Source: Labrys miyagiensis
GTDB taxonomy: Bacteria > Pseudomonadota > Alphaproteobacteria > Rhizobiales > Labraceae
Length of the DNA stretch: 64,000 nucleotides
Assembly: GCF_030160835.1 (NCBI RefSeq)
Contig: NZ_BSPC01000022.1
Coordinates: 62,001 to 126,000 of the forward strand
Direction of reading: 5' to 3'
Every line of letters starts with the position of its first letter. Positions within the stretch are counted from its first letter, which is position 1. This document shows, piece after piece, positions 54,020 through 63,480 of this stretch. Made by a program: the position numbers and the translations under genes. The notes below the pieces were generated by a model. The model was not told where the DNA came from. It did no database searches and worked only from the letters and a program-made list of their open reading frames with translations.

Positions 54020-55138
54020 ATGGCCGTGTCGTCCGAGGCCGTGCTGGCTGGCAGCATCCTGACGCCCTCCGGCTGGGTGAAGGGCCGCCTCCTCTTCGAG
54101 GGCCGGCGCATCCTGCGCGCCGAGGGGGAGGCGCTGGCGCCAACCGAGGCGCCGAAGCCGCCTCATGTGATTCCCGGTTTCATCGATCTCCACGTGCATG
54201 GCGGCGATGGCCATGACTATAGCGGCGGCGAGGAGGCCATCCGTCACTTCATCCGCTTCCACGCCGCCAGCGGTACGGTGGCAATTGCCCCGACCACGGC
54301 GACGGCGCCGGTCGAGGTGCTGGATCGGGCGCTGGCCGATATCGAGAGGGTGCGCAACAGCCGGCAGGCCGGCGAGCCGACCGTGCTCGGCGCCCATCTG
54401 GAGGGCCCCTTCATCAATCCGGACAAGCTCGGGGCGCAGATGAATGTGCCGCTTGCCGGCAATGTCGCCCTGGCGCTGCGCTGGGCCGATCGCTCCAGGC
54501 TGGTGGTGGCGACGGTGGCGCCGGAAATTCCCGGTGGCGTCGAGGTGGTGGAGGCGCTGACGGCGCGCGGCTGCCGGGTGCAGATCGGTCACAGCCTCGC
54601 CAGCGCCAGCGAGACGGCGACCGCCTTCGGGCGCGGCATGGCGGGCTTCACCCATCTCTTCAACGCCATGTCGGGCGTCGATCATCGCGAGCCGGGCGTT
54701 GCCGCCTACGCGCTGGCTCGGGGGCGCTATGCCGAGATGATCTGCGACCTTCATCACGTGCATCCGACCGTCCTGCTCGCCGCCTGGCGCGCCATCCCGC
54801 GCCTCTACGCCATCACCGACGCCACCACCTTCGCCGGCCGGCCGGATGGCGAGTACCGCACCGACAGCCGCACGGTGATCAAGAAAGGCCTGCGCATCAC
54901 GCTGGCCAATGGCACGACCCTGGCCGGCAGCGCCATCACCATGCTGGATGCCTTCCGCAACCTGGTATCGCTGGGCCTCTCTCTGGCCGAAGCCTCGGAA
55001 CTCTGCGCCACAAGGCAGGCGGAGTATCTCGCCCTTGCCGATCTCGGTCGCATCGTGCCGGGCGCGCTGGCGAGCGTGGTGGTTCTGGAAGAGGGGCTGG
55101 CGCTCGGGTCGGTGTGGGTAGAGGGGGAAGAGATCTAG
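54020..55138 (+). CDS. nagA: N-acetylglucosamine-6-phosphate deacetylase
   Basis: 372 residues. Amidohydrolase metal motif DLHVHGG with His58 and His60, the metal-binding Glu in AHLEGPF near 130, GHSLA, THLFNAMSG, and the catalytic Asp in ITDATTFAG. It removes acetate from GlcNAc-6-P to give glucosamine-6-P. GGAG precedes the ATG. It is the last gene of the operon and is followed by a palindromic repeat. Confidence 0.93.
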   Translation: MAVSSEAVLAGSILTPSGWVKGRLLFEGRRILRAEGEALAPTEAPKPPHVIPGFIDLHVHGGDGHDYSGGEEAIRHFIRFHAASGTVAIAPTTATAPVEVLDRALADIERVRNSRQAGEPTVLGAHLEGPFINPDKLGAQMNVPLAGNVALALRWADRSRLVVATVAPEIPGGVEVVEALTARGCRVQIGHSLASASETATAFGRGMAGFTHLFNAMSGVDHREPGVAAYALARGRYAEMICDLHHVHPTVLLAAWRAIPRLYAITDATTFAGRPDGEYRTDSRTVIKKGLRITLANGTTLAGSAITMLDAFRNLVSLGLSLAEASELCATRQAEYLALADLGRIVPGALASVVVLEEGLALGSVWVEGEEI

Positions 55139-55151
55139 CGGGGGATGCGGA

Positions 55152-55246
55152 GTGGCTGGGACCGCGGACGTCCTCGTCCGCCTCTTGGAAATAATGCGTT
55201 CTACGATAAAGGAAGAGCGGACGGGGACGTCCGCGGTCCCAGCCAC
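55152..55246. repeat. palindromic intergenic repeat family A, copy 2
   Basis: Arms GTGGCTGGGACCGCGGACGT and ACGTCCGCGGTCCCAGCCAC are exact inverted copies. It is nearly identical in its arms to the element at 1943-2038, with a different centre. It lies between two convergent genes. Confidence 0.88.
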
Positions 55247-55259
55247 GGCGCCTTCCGGG

Positions 55260-56336
55260 CTATGGTAACAGCACCAGCGTCCGCTTCTCCCGGGCCGAAT
55301 GCACGGCGGTGTCGATGATGCGCTGGGCGGTGCGGCAGAGCGCTGGATCCAGCGGTCCTTCGATGGGCAGCTTCTCCGCCTTGCAGTGGAGCACATATTG
55401 CACCGGCGAGCGGTAGGGCGCCTTGAGCTCATCGACGGGAAGCGTGTGGATCTCTGGATGCCCGCGCGTCTGCAGGCTGACATGGCTGTCATAGTCGTAG
55501 CAGGACATCGTGCCGTCCGTGCCGACGATGACGAAGCCGCATTTGGGCTGGGGCTGCGTGGTCCAGGGATCGGTGAAGGTGCCCCAGCGCGTCTCGAGCT
55601 TGGAGAGGCCTCGCCGGTAGCGGCAGATGGTGATGGAGTGCTCGTCGACCTCCAGGCCCGCCGGCTGGTCGACCACGGCCGTGACCTCGATCGGCGCCTC
55701 GCCATTCATGAACCAGGTGCCGAGCGTGGCGCCATAGCCGATATAATCGAGCAGGCTGCCCCCGCCCGAGGCCTGCTTGTACCACCAGGACTGCGGCTTG
55801 AGGCGGTTCACCTCCTCTTCGGAGACCTCGACCTTGTCGGCCAGGTGATAAAGGGGCCCGCGATTGCCGCCATAGTGATGCACCTCGATCGGAGCACCGA
55901 TCACGCCCTCGTCGAGCAGCCGCTTGGCAGTGACGAGCGCCGGTGACCAGCGCAGCGGCCAGTTGATCGCCAGCTTCGTACCCGCCTTGGCGACGGCGGC
56001 GAGGATGCGATCGGCATCGGCGAGCGAGGCGGCGAAGGGCTTTTCGATCATCATGTCGACGCCGAGCCTGGCCACGATCTCGGCGACGTTGGCATGGCGG
56101 GCCGTGGCGGCGCAGATGATAGCGAGATCCGGCTTCGTCGCCTCGAGGCAGGCGCGGATGTCCGTGAAGACCCGCTCAGGCGGAATGGCGAAAGTCTCGA
56201 TGGCGGAGGCCATGCGGGCCGGATCGGCATCGCAGATACCGGCGATCTCGGCATGGGGATGTTCATGCACCTCCCGCAGGAGGTCGCCCATATGCATATG
56301 CTCGAAACTGAGGCCGACGACGCGCCAGGTCTGCAT
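55260..56336 (-). CDS. Gfo/Idh/MocA-family oxidoreductase
   Basis: 358 residues. It begins with an unusual Rossmann start (WRVVGLSFEHMHMGDLLREV), has MIEKPFAASLADADRI as the EKP block, and GGGSLLDYIGYG in the catalytic half. Substrate unknown. GGAGG precedes ATG 56336. It is the last gene of the operon that begins at 59634 and follows the RpiR regulator by 65 bp. Confidence 0.88.
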   Translation of the reverse strand: MQTWRVVGLSFEHMHMGDLLREVHEHPHAEIAGICDADPARMASAIETFAIPPERVFTDIRACLEATKPDLAIICAATARHANVAEIVARLGVDMMIEKPFAASLADADRILAAVAKAGTKLAINWPLRWSPALVTAKRLLDEGVIGAPIEVHHYGGNRGPLYHLADKVEVSEEEVNRLKPQSWWYKQASGGGSLLDYIGYGATLGTWFMNGEAPIEVTAVVDQPAGLEVDEHSITICRYRRGLSKLETRWGTFTDPWTTQPQPKCGFVIVGTDGTMSCYDYDSHVSLQTRGHPEIHTLPVDELKAPYRSPVQYVLHCKAEKLPIEGPLDPALCRTAQRIIDTAVHSAREKRTLVLLP

Positions 56337-56401
56337 TTCCGTTCCTCCCATTGTCTGTTGCCGCGCGTCTTCGATGAACCTGCGGTCGATTGGGCCGGGG
56401 T

Positions 56402-57337
56402 TCAGACGTTCTTGCGGCCTTGTTTGCGGGGTGCTGCCGTCGATGACTTGCCGCTGCTGGATTCGTCTTCTTCCCCGGCGCCGCGCAATTGTGCCACGCG
56501 CAGCACCAGCGCCATGGCGACCGAGAGCGTGGCGGCAAGCGATTTGAAGCCGGAGAAATCCTCCTCCACCACCTCGACATAGGCCTTCGACAGGGGAACG
56601 AGTGGGCTGAAGGCGCTGTCGGTGATCGAGAGGATGGGTACGCCGCGCTGTCCGGCCGAGGCGGCAAGTTCGGGCGTGATCGAATTATAGGGCGTGAAGC
56701 TGATTGCCAGCACGGCGTCCGCGCGTGTCGCAAGCCGCATATGCTCGAAGGCGGCCGAGCCGACATTGTCGACCATGATGTTGCGGATATCGAGCTTGGA
56801 CAGCGCCAGCGAAACATAGCTCGACACCGAGAAGGCGCGCTTGGAGCCGACGATATAGACGAGCTTCGCGGCCGCCAGCGAAGCCGCCATGGCCTCGAAG
56901 GCCTGGAGGTCGAGGCGCTCCGTCACTCTGGAGAGTGACACGGTGGAAGACTTGACGAAGCCGTCCACCAGCGTCGCCGCTTCGGCGCTCGCCTGGCCAT
57001 CGGACGGTGAGGCGCCCTTCGCGTCCCGCTGGCCGCTGCGGATATAGGCCTTGAAGATGTCCTGCAGGTCGGAAAAGCCGGAATAGCCGAAGGTCTGGGC
57101 GAAACGCACCAGGGTCGAGGGCTGCACGCCGACCTGTTCGGCGAGGCTGGTGACGGTGCCGAGGGCCACCACGGTCGGGTGTTGCCAGAGATAGATCGCC
57201 ACCTGCCGGAGCTTGTTGGGCAGGCGCACCGTTCCGGAAGAGAGGACGGCGCGCAGCTCCTCATAGCTCTCCGGCCGGGAATAGCCGAAGGCCGCGCGAT
57301 CCTCGTCCTTGTTCACCACCGGAATGATTTCAGCCAT
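56402..57337 (-). CDS. MurR/RpiR-family transcriptional regulator
   Basis: 311 residues. The N-terminal HTH (about 30-100; TVTSLAEQVGVQPSTLVRFA) is followed by a SIS sugar-phosphate isomerase-like domain (about 130-270; VYIVGSKRAFSVS) that binds a phosphosugar effector. The start at 57337 gives MAEIIP; the upstream ATG is also possible. It is embedded in an operon of sugar dehydrogenases and likely regulates it and the divergent operon at 60122. Confidence 0.9.
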   Translation of the reverse strand: MAEIIPVVNKDEDRAAFGYSRPESYEELRAVLSSGTVRLPNKLRQVAIYLWQHPTVVALGTVTSLAEQVGVQPSTLVRFAQTFGYSGFSDLQDIFKAYIRSGQRDAKGASPSDGQASAEAATLVDGFVKSSTVSLSRVTERLDLQAFEAMAASLAAAKLVYIVGSKRAFSVSSYVSLALSKLDIRNIMVDNVGSAAFEHMRLATRADAVLAISFTPYNSITPELAASAGQRGVPILSITDSAFSPLVPLSKAYVEVVEEDFSGFKSLAATLSVAMALVLRVAQLRGAGEEDESSSGKSSTAAPRKQGRKNV

Positions 57338-57348
57338 CGACACTCCAG

Positions 57349-58839
57349 TCACACATATTCGACTAGGCATTCACGCAAATATCCCTGAGGATCGCCCGTC
57401 AGCAGGCCGCGCAGATGCATGGCGATGGCGGGCACTGCCGTCGAATCCCTGAGATCGCGGCCGAACACCGCCTCGATACCGATCAGCGCCCGCGCCAGTC
57501 CATCGAAATCATCGCCGGTCTGCTCGCCGATGGCGATGACCTCTGCCGCCATCGGATCGTCGGGCTGCCAACGGTTGCCGAAGCGCCGGGCGCCGCAGAG
57601 CACATAGGCGAGCCAGCTTGTGACTGCCAGCGCCAGCAGGCCGGGGGCGTGGCGGGCGGCGAGGCGCTCGCGCAGGGGATTGACCAGGCGCTGCACGATC
57701 TTCTGCGAGCCATCCGTGCCGATCTGGTGGCAGCGGTGCCGGATCGCGCTGTTGGCGATGCGCGAGAGCGAAGTGTCGATATAGGGGGCGATCCGCATGC
57801 CAGGTGCATGGGGCAGGGTGCCCGCGGTTTCCCTCTCCAGCATGCGGCGAACGAGCGGAGCCAGCACCGGATCATCCGCAGCCTGGAAACTGAAGGCATG
57901 GCCCAGAAGGGCGCCGAGATGGGAGAGTGTCGATTGTGCGGCGTTGAGCACGCGCATCTTGATCAGCTCATAGGGCGTGACGTCGGCTACGAATTGCGCA
58001 CCGGCGAGATCCCAGGGTGGGCGGTCGGCGGCGAAGTGGTCATCTATCACCCATTGGCGGAACGGTTCGCCGACAACGGCCGCCTCGTCCCGGGCCCCGA
58101 TGGTCTCGCTGGCGGAAACAAGATCCTCGGCCGTGGGGGCAGGAGCGATGCGGTCAACCATCGTAGAGGGAAAGGCGACATTCGTCTCGATCCAGGCTGC
58201 CAATGGCGACGACTGGGCGGCAATGAAGGCAGTGAGGACGGAACGCAGCAAGGCACCGTTACCGGGAACATTATCGCAGCTGATCAGGGTCAGGCCGCCA
58301 GCGCCGGTGCGGCGCCGCCGTTCCAGCGCCAAGGCGAGCAGCCCGAGGGCACTGGCCGGCGGCGAGGCGCCGTCGCGGTCGCAGATGACGTCAGGACGGG
58401 ACCAGTCGAGCGCGCCGGAGGAGGGGATGTGGCAATAGCCCTTTTCCGTCAGCGTCATGGTCACGACCTTGATCTGCGGCGCCGCGAGGGCAGAGATCGC
58501 GGCCTCGCCATCGGTGGGATCCCTGATGTCGATGACCTTTCTGATTGCACCGATCACCCGCGTCTGTGCGCTCGCGCCCTCGCGCAAGGTGCGGCTGTAG
58601 AGTCCATCCTGCGGTGCCAGGATATCCGTCAGCAACGGCGGCCTCAGATTGATGCCGACGACACCCCAGGAGCCGAAGCGGGCCTCCAGCATGTCGTCGG
58701 TGAACTCGCCCTGGTGGCAGCGATGGAAGGCGCCGACGCCGATATGGGCCATGCCAATGGCAAGCTTCGTGCGGTCATAATGCGGGCGGCGCGATCCCGG
58801 CGAGAGCTTGGCGAGAGTGTCTTGCGACAGTCGCTGCAT
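57349..58839 (-). CDS. mannitol dehydrogenase-family oxidoreductase (fructuronate reductase-like)
   Basis: 496 residues, normal for the long-chain mannitol/fructuronate/altronate dehydrogenase family. The N-terminal Rossmann part has HIGVGAFHRCHQ and the C-terminal part YELIKMRVLNAAQSTLSHLG with the catalytic Lys and Asn. It oxidises or reduces a polyol or sugar acid with NAD(H). It follows the SDR by 9 bp and precedes rpiR by 11 bp. Exact substrate unknown. Confidence 0.9.
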   Translation of the reverse strand: MQRLSQDTLAKLSPGSRRPHYDRTKLAIGMAHIGVGAFHRCHQGEFTDDMLEARFGSWGVVGINLRPPLLTDILAPQDGLYSRTLREGASAQTRVIGAIRKVIDIRDPTDGEAAISALAAPQIKVVTMTLTEKGYCHIPSSGALDWSRPDVICDRDGASPPASALGLLALALERRRRTGAGGLTLISCDNVPGNGALLRSVLTAFIAAQSSPLAAWIETNVAFPSTMVDRIAPAPTAEDLVSASETIGARDEAAVVGEPFRQWVIDDHFAADRPPWDLAGAQFVADVTPYELIKMRVLNAAQSTLSHLGALLGHAFSFQAADDPVLAPLVRRMLERETAGTLPHAPGMRIAPYIDTSLSRIANSAIRHRCHQIGTDGSQKIVQRLVNPLRERLAARHAPGLLALAVTSWLAYVLCGARRFGNRWQPDDPMAAEVIAIGEQTGDDFDGLARALIGIEAVFGRDLRDSTAVPAIAMHLRGLLTGDPQGYLRECLVEYV

Positions 58840-58848
58840 GTCCCAGTC

Positions 58849-59634
58849 CTACTCCCGGACACCGATCACGAAGCCCTGCTCCTGGTCGATCAGCGAGCCC
58901 GTCATCGGCGCGGAGGCATCGCTCAGCAGGAAGAGCGCCAGGCGCGCGACATCCTCGGGCAGGAGGAGGCTGCCGGAGGGCTGTGCCGCATTGGCCCTGG
59001 CGAGCCAGTCTTCGCCGAGGCCGAGGGTCACGGCCTGCATCTGCCGCTCGGCTGGGGTATCCGCCCAGCCGACGTTGATGCCGTTGATGCGGATGCGATC
59101 GAAGCGGTGGGAGAAGGCGGCATTCTTGGTCAGTAAAGCGAGCGCCGCCTTGGTGGAAGCGTAGATGGCGAGGTCCGGCGTGCCGCCATGGGCGTTCATG
59201 CTGAGGATGTTGACGATGGAGCCCGGCGCCCGACGCTTGGCGAGGTGGTTGATCACGCCCTGCATGAGGAAGAGCGGCGTGCGGACATTCACGGCGTAGA
59301 GCCGGTCGAAGAAATCCGGCGAGGCGGCCGCCACCGTGCCGCGATTGGTATCGGCGGCGGCATTGACCAGCAGGTCGATACGCTCAAACCGCGCGAAGGC
59401 GGCCTTCAGCACATCGGACGGCGCTTCCGCGCCGCCGAGTTCGGCCGGGATGAAATGAGCGGGGACGCCGAGAGAGCTGATCTCGCGCGCAGCGTCGGCG
59501 CCGCGATCGGGGTTGCGGCCGACCAGCGCAATACCGGCCGCTCCGGACTTCGCCACCGCCACGGCAATGGCGCGCCCGATACCCTGCGTACCCCCGGTGA
59601 TCAGGGCCACCTTGTCCTTGAGCTGCGTTTCCAT
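58849..59634 (-). CDS. SDR-family oxidoreductase
   Basis: 261 residues from ATG 59634. Rossmann motif ITGGTQGIGRAIA, NAAADTN in place of NAAG, and catalytic YASTK after NILSMNA. It is the first gene of the minus-strand sugar operon. Substrate unknown; a sugar alcohol or sugar acid is likely from the neighbours. Confidence 0.9.
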   Translation of the reverse strand: METQLKDKVALITGGTQGIGRAIAVAVAKSGAAGIALVGRNPDRGADAAREISSLGVPAHFIPAELGGAEAPSDVLKAAFARFERIDLLVNAAADTNRGTVAAASPDFFDRLYAVNVRTPLFLMQGVINHLAKRRAPGSIVNILSMNAHGGTPDLAIYASTKAALALLTKNAAFSHRFDRIRINGINVGWADTPAERQMQAVTLGLGEDWLARANAAQPSGSLLLPEDVARLALFLLSDASAPMTGSLIDQEQGFVIGVRE

Positions 59635-59690
59635 CTTAAGCCCGCCTGGCTTGTTGTTGCGAATGATTTTGAGCCAGATATTCCAAATGT

Positions 59691-59720
59691 CAAATAAGGG
59701 AAATTTTGTTCTAAATTGAC
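59691..59720. promoter_or_regulatory. candidate RpiR operator, minus-operon side
   Basis: CAAATAAGGGAAATTTT followed by CTAAATTGAC (59711-59720). The decamer CTAAATTGAC recurs exactly at 60011-60020. It lies ~60-85 bp upstream of the SDR start. Confidence 0.4.
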
Positions 59721-59856
59721 TGTGATCGGCTTTTACGGCTGCCAAGTAGCGCAATGCCATTCCACCGCAGCGAATGGTCCGAAGTGTCGTGGATCGCGTT
59801 GTGGTACCGGCCATACGGAGGGCCGAATTCAAGCTGACAAAGGCGCGAACTGATGT

Positions 59857-59963
59857 GCGTCATTCCGGCTGCAGCGAAGCGGAAGGCCGGAATCGATGAA
59901 CACAGCCCTCACAAGACTGTGGTCATGGATTCCGGGTCTTCCTTTGGTCGCCCGGAATGACGC
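59857..59963. repeat. palindromic intergenic repeat (family D)
   Basis: Outer arms GCGTCATTCCGG and CCGGAATGACGC with an imperfect interior (ATGGATTCCGGGTC near the centre). The sequence type is common in alphaproteobacterial intergenic DNA. One copy here. Confidence 0.7.
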
Positions 59964-60010
59964 GATCCGTCCCAGATAACTCGAATTTGCGGTTTCGGCT
60001 GGCCATGTTG

Positions 60011-60033
60011 CTAAATTGACAAATAGAAATTTA
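60011..60033. promoter_or_regulatory. candidate RpiR operator, plus-operon side
   Basis: CTAAATTGAC overlapping CAAATAGAAATTT. It shares both blocks with 59691-59720 and lies ~90-110 bp upstream of the isomerase start. Confidence 0.4.
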
Positions 60034-60121
60034 TTGCGATTATCAAATCAATCGCCGAAATTTTCCCGGCACAGAAGAAGGGTGTGGGACGTCAACCCGC
60101 GCTGTCCATCGGGAGGAAACT

Positions 60122-61180
60122 ATGCGGACCATCAAGGGGCCGGGGCTGTTTCTCGCCCAGTTTGCCCAGGATACGGCGCCTCACAACACGCTCGAAGGCA
60201 TTGCCCGCTGGGCCAAGGGCTATGGCTACAAGGCCATCCAGATCCCGAGCTGGGATCAGCGCTTCTTCGATCTCGACAAGGCCTATGACAGCCAGACCTA
60301 TTGCGACGAGATCAAGGGCAAGCTCGCCGATATCGGTATCGCGATCAGCGAGCTCTCCACACATTTCCAGGGCCAGATGGTCTCCGTCCACCCGGCCTAT
60401 GACGCGATGTTTGACGGGCAGTGCCCGGCCCATCTGCGCGGCAATCCCGAAAAGCGTCGCCATTGGGCGGCCGACCAGGTGAAGAAGGCGGCGAAGGTTT
60501 CGCGCCGCTTCGGGCTGACCGAGCACGTGACCTTCACCGGATCGCTGGCCTGGCCCTATTTCTATCCCTATCCGCAGCGCCCGGCCGGCCTGATCGAGGA
60601 ATGCTTCGCCGAGCAGGCAAGGCGCTGGAAGCCGATCCTCGACCTTTATGACGAGAATGGCGTTGACCTCTGCTACGAGATCCATCCCACCGAGGATGTC
60701 TTCGATGGCGACACCTTCGACATGTTTCTCGATGCGGTGGGCGGACATCCCCGCTGCCACATCAATTACGATGCCAGCCATTTCATCAAGCAGCAGCTCG
60801 ACTATCTCGGCTTCATCGATGCTTACAGCGACCGCATCAAGATGTTCCATGTTAAGGATGCCGAGTTCAATCCCACACCCAAGCAGGGTGTCTATGGCGG
60901 CTACAAGGGCTGGCTGGACCGGGCCGGGCGCGACCGCTCGCTCGGCGACGGTCAGGTGAACTTCAAGGCGATCTTCTCCAAGCTCGCCGCCTATGATTTC
61001 GCCGGCTGGGCCGTCTATGAGTGGGAATGCTGCCTTCAGCACCCCGAGGTGGCGGCGCGCAAGGGGGCCCAGTTCATCGCTGACCACATCATCGAGGTGA
61101 CGGATCGCGTCTTCGACGATTTCGCCGCCACGGGCGGCGACCGCGCTACCAATCTCAAGCTTCTCGGCGTGGGAGGCTGA
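60122..61180 (+). CDS. sugar phosphate isomerase/epimerase (xylose-isomerase-like TIM barrel)
   Basis: 352 residues of the AP-endonuclease-2/IolE-like fold. Metal-ligand positions appear in YEIHPTEDVFD (Glu), INYDASHFIKQ (Asp, His), MFHVKDAEF (His, Asp) and VYEWECC (Glu). It isomerises or epimerises a sugar or cyclitol; substrate unknown. GGAGG precedes the ATG. It leads an operon with a Gfo/Idh oxidoreductase and an ABC transporter. Confidence 0.9.
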   Translation: MRTIKGPGLFLAQFAQDTAPHNTLEGIARWAKGYGYKAIQIPSWDQRFFDLDKAYDSQTYCDEIKGKLADIGIAISELSTHFQGQMVSVHPAYDAMFDGQCPAHLRGNPEKRRHWAADQVKKAAKVSRRFGLTEHVTFTGSLAWPYFYPYPQRPAGLIEECFAEQARRWKPILDLYDENGVDLCYEIHPTEDVFDGDTFDMFLDAVGGHPRCHINYDASHFIKQQLDYLGFIDAYSDRIKMFHVKDAEFNPTPKQGVYGGYKGWLDRAGRDRSLGDGQVNFKAIFSKLAAYDFAGWAVYEWECCLQHPEVAARKGAQFIADHIIEVTDRVFDDFAATGGDRATNLKLLGVGG

Positions 61181-61184
61181 TGCG

Positions 61185-62369
61185 ATGGTCTATGCCACGC
61201 AGGACGGCGGCGGGGGCAGGAAACTGCGCGTGGGCATGGTCGGCGGTGGCCGCAATGCCTTCATCGGCGCCGTGCACCGCATGGCGCTGCGCCTCGACGA
61301 CCTCATCGTGCTGACAGCGGGGGCTCTTTCCGCCGACCCCGAGAACGCTCGCCTGTCCGGCGCCGATCTCGGCTTTGCGCCCGATCGCGCCTATTCGGAC
61401 TATCGCGAGATGGCGGTGCGCGAGGCGGCCCGGCCTGATGGCATCCAGGCGGTGATCATCGTCACGCCCAATCATCTCCACTATCCGGTGGCCAGGGCCT
61501 TTCTGGAAGCTGGCATCGACGTGATCTGCGACAAGCCGCTCTCGACGACGCTGGAGCAGGCGAGGGAGTTGGTGGCACTTACGCAGGAGAAGAAGCTCGT
61601 CTTCGCGGTCACGCTGAACAACACCGGCTATCCCATGGTCCGCCAGGCGCGCGAGATGATCCAGGCTGGCGAGCTTGGCGATCTCCGCGTCGTGCATGCC
61701 ACCTATATCCAGGACTGGCTGACCAATCCCATCGATGCCGACGGCCAGAAGCAGGCCGAATGGCGCACCGATCCCACCCGTGCCGGTTCCTCCGCCTGCC
61801 TCGCCGATATCGGCGTGCATGCCCATAACCTGGCGCTCTTCGTCACCTCGCTGGAACTCGACAAGGTTTCAGCCGATCTCACCACCTTCGTGCCGGGGCG
61901 GCGGCTCGACGACAACGCCCATGTGCTGCTGCGTTTCGCCGGCGGTGCACGCGGCGTATTGGCAGCAAGCCAGGTGGCAGTGGGCAATCTCAACGGCCTC
62001 AGCCTCAAGGTCTTCGGCACCAGGGCCGGCATCGAATGGGTGGGCGAGACGCCGGAATTCCTGCGTTTCACGCCATATGGCGAGCCCACACGCGTGCTGC
62101 AGCGCGGCGGCCCGGGCAGTTCCGGGGAGGCGCGGCGTGGCTCGCGCATGCCGGCGGGCCATCCCGAGGGTTATGTCGAGGGGTTTGCCAATCTCTATCG
62201 CGACGCAGCCGAATTGATTGTCGCGAGGCGCTCCGGGCGCACGCCGAGTGCGGCTGCTCTCGCGGCCACGCCCGGCGTCGTCGACGGTGCGCGTGGTGTC
62301 GCTTTCATCGAGGCGGCGGTGGAATCGAGCCGTAATGATGGTGCCTGGACTTCCGCGCGGCTGATTTGA
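61185..62369 (+). CDS. Gfo/Idh/MocA-family oxidoreductase
   Basis: 394 residues. Rossmann motif VGMVGGGRNAFIGAVHR, EKP block replaced by CDKPLSTTLEQAREL, and conserved DIGVHAHNLAL in the catalytic half. It starts 4 bp after the isomerase stop, with GGGAGG upstream, so the two work in one pathway, probably oxidation and isomerisation of an imported sugar. Confidence 0.9.
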   Translation: MVYATQDGGGGRKLRVGMVGGGRNAFIGAVHRMALRLDDLIVLTAGALSADPENARLSGADLGFAPDRAYSDYREMAVREAARPDGIQAVIIVTPNHLHYPVARAFLEAGIDVICDKPLSTTLEQARELVALTQEKKLVFAVTLNNTGYPMVRQAREMIQAGELGDLRVVHATYIQDWLTNPIDADGQKQAEWRTDPTRAGSSACLADIGVHAHNLALFVTSLELDKVSADLTTFVPGRRLDDNAHVLLRFAGGARGVLAASQVAVGNLNGLSLKVFGTRAGIEWVGETPEFLRFTPYGEPTRVLQRGGPGSSGEARRGSRMPAGHPEGYVEGFANLYRDAAELIVARRSGRTPSAAALAATPGVVDGARGVAFIEAAVESSRNDGAWTSARLI

Positions 62370-62425
62370 GTGCAACTATGTGATGTCGGAGCGGTCGAGA
62401 AACCGCCAGTGACTGGGAGGGAACC

Positions 62426-63454
62426 ATGAAACGCAACTATGGTCTGGCCGGCGCAAGCCTGATTGCGGCCTTGCTGGCCGTCAGCGGTGCACATGCCGCC
62501 GACAAGAAATTCGTCGTCGGCGTCTCCAACACGCTGATCGGCAATGGCTGGCGCGAAGAGATGATCTGCTCGATCAAGGCGCAGGCCGAGGCCTCGGGCG
62601 TGGTGTCGAAGGTCGTCGTCGCCAACCGCAATGGCGGCCCCTCCGAACAGATCGCCGATATCCGCAACCTGATCTCCGCCGGCGCCAACGCCATCATCAT
62701 CAACCCGTCGGACCGCGATGCGCTGAACCCGATCATCAAGCAGGCTGCGGCCAAGGGCATCGTGGTGGTGGCCGTCGACCAGTCCGTCTCCGCGCCGGAA
62801 GCCTATACGCTTAGCAACGACCAGGTCGCCTATGGCAAGGTCGGCGCCAAATGGCTGTTCGACAAGCTTGGCGGCAAAGGCAATGTGCTCGAGATGCGCG
62901 GCATCGACGGCGTACCGGCCGATGCCGACCGGCATCAGGGCTTCACCGAGGCCCTGAAGGACTATCCGGATATCAAGGTGACCTCGGTATTCACCGGCTG
63001 GGCTCTCAACAAGACGGCGCAGACCACCAAGGAATTGCTGGCCTCGGGCAAGCAGATCGACGGCATCTGGACATCGGGCCTCGATAAGCCCGTCGTCGAT
63101 GCCTATCAGACGGCTGGCAAGCCTTTCGTGCCGGTGGTCGGCGCCGACAATAACGGCTTCCTCGGCCAGTTGATCGCTCTCAAGGACAAGGGCCTGTCGG
63201 GCGTGGCCGTCAGCAATCCCCCGGCCGTGGGCGGCGCGGGCCTCGCCTTGGCTCTCGATATCCTGCAGAAGACGAAAGATCATCCGCATGTGGTGAAGGT
63301 CACGCCGACGGTATGGGACAATACCGACGCCGGCCTCGATACGCTGAAGAAGAACTACAATCCCAAGCTCGACCCCTTCTACAGCGTCGCCGTTTCGGTG
63401 CCCGGCTACACGACCTATACGATGGACCAGATCATCGGCTGCAAGGGGCCGTAG
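62426..63454 (+). CDS. sugar ABC transporter substrate-binding protein (RbsB type)
   Basis: 342 residues with a signal peptide (cleavage near AHA-ADKKF, residue ~24) and a periplasmic binding protein fold of the ribose/galactose group (VVGVSNTLIGNGWREEM, IIINPSDRDALNPI). It captures a sugar in the periplasm for the CUT2-type importer whose ATPase follows. GGAGG precedes the ATG. A very large inverted repeat separates it from the ATPase gene. Confidence 0.93.
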   Translation: MKRNYGLAGASLIAALLAVSGAHAADKKFVVGVSNTLIGNGWREEMICSIKAQAEASGVVSKVVVANRNGGPSEQIADIRNLISAGANAIIINPSDRDALNPIIKQAAAKGIVVVAVDQSVSAPEAYTLSNDQVAYGKVGAKWLFDKLGGKGNVLEMRGIDGVPADADRHQGFTEALKDYPDIKVTSVFTGWALNKTAQTTKELLASGKQIDGIWTSGLDKPVVDAYQTAGKPFVPVVGADNNGFLGQLIALKDKGLSGVAVSNPPAVGGAGLALALDILQKTKDHPHVVKVTPTVWDNTDAGLDTLKKNYNPKLDPFYSVAVSVPGYTTYTMDQIIGCKGP

Positions 63455-63480
63455 GGCTGGCTAGGAATGTCCGTCAATAA

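Larger units (their letters stand above)
59635..60121. other. 487-bp divergent control region
   Basis: Between two divergent sugar operons. It contains the repeat at 59857-59963 and two related AT-rich motifs (59691-59720 and 60011-60033) that may bind the RpiR regulator. Confidence 0.6.
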
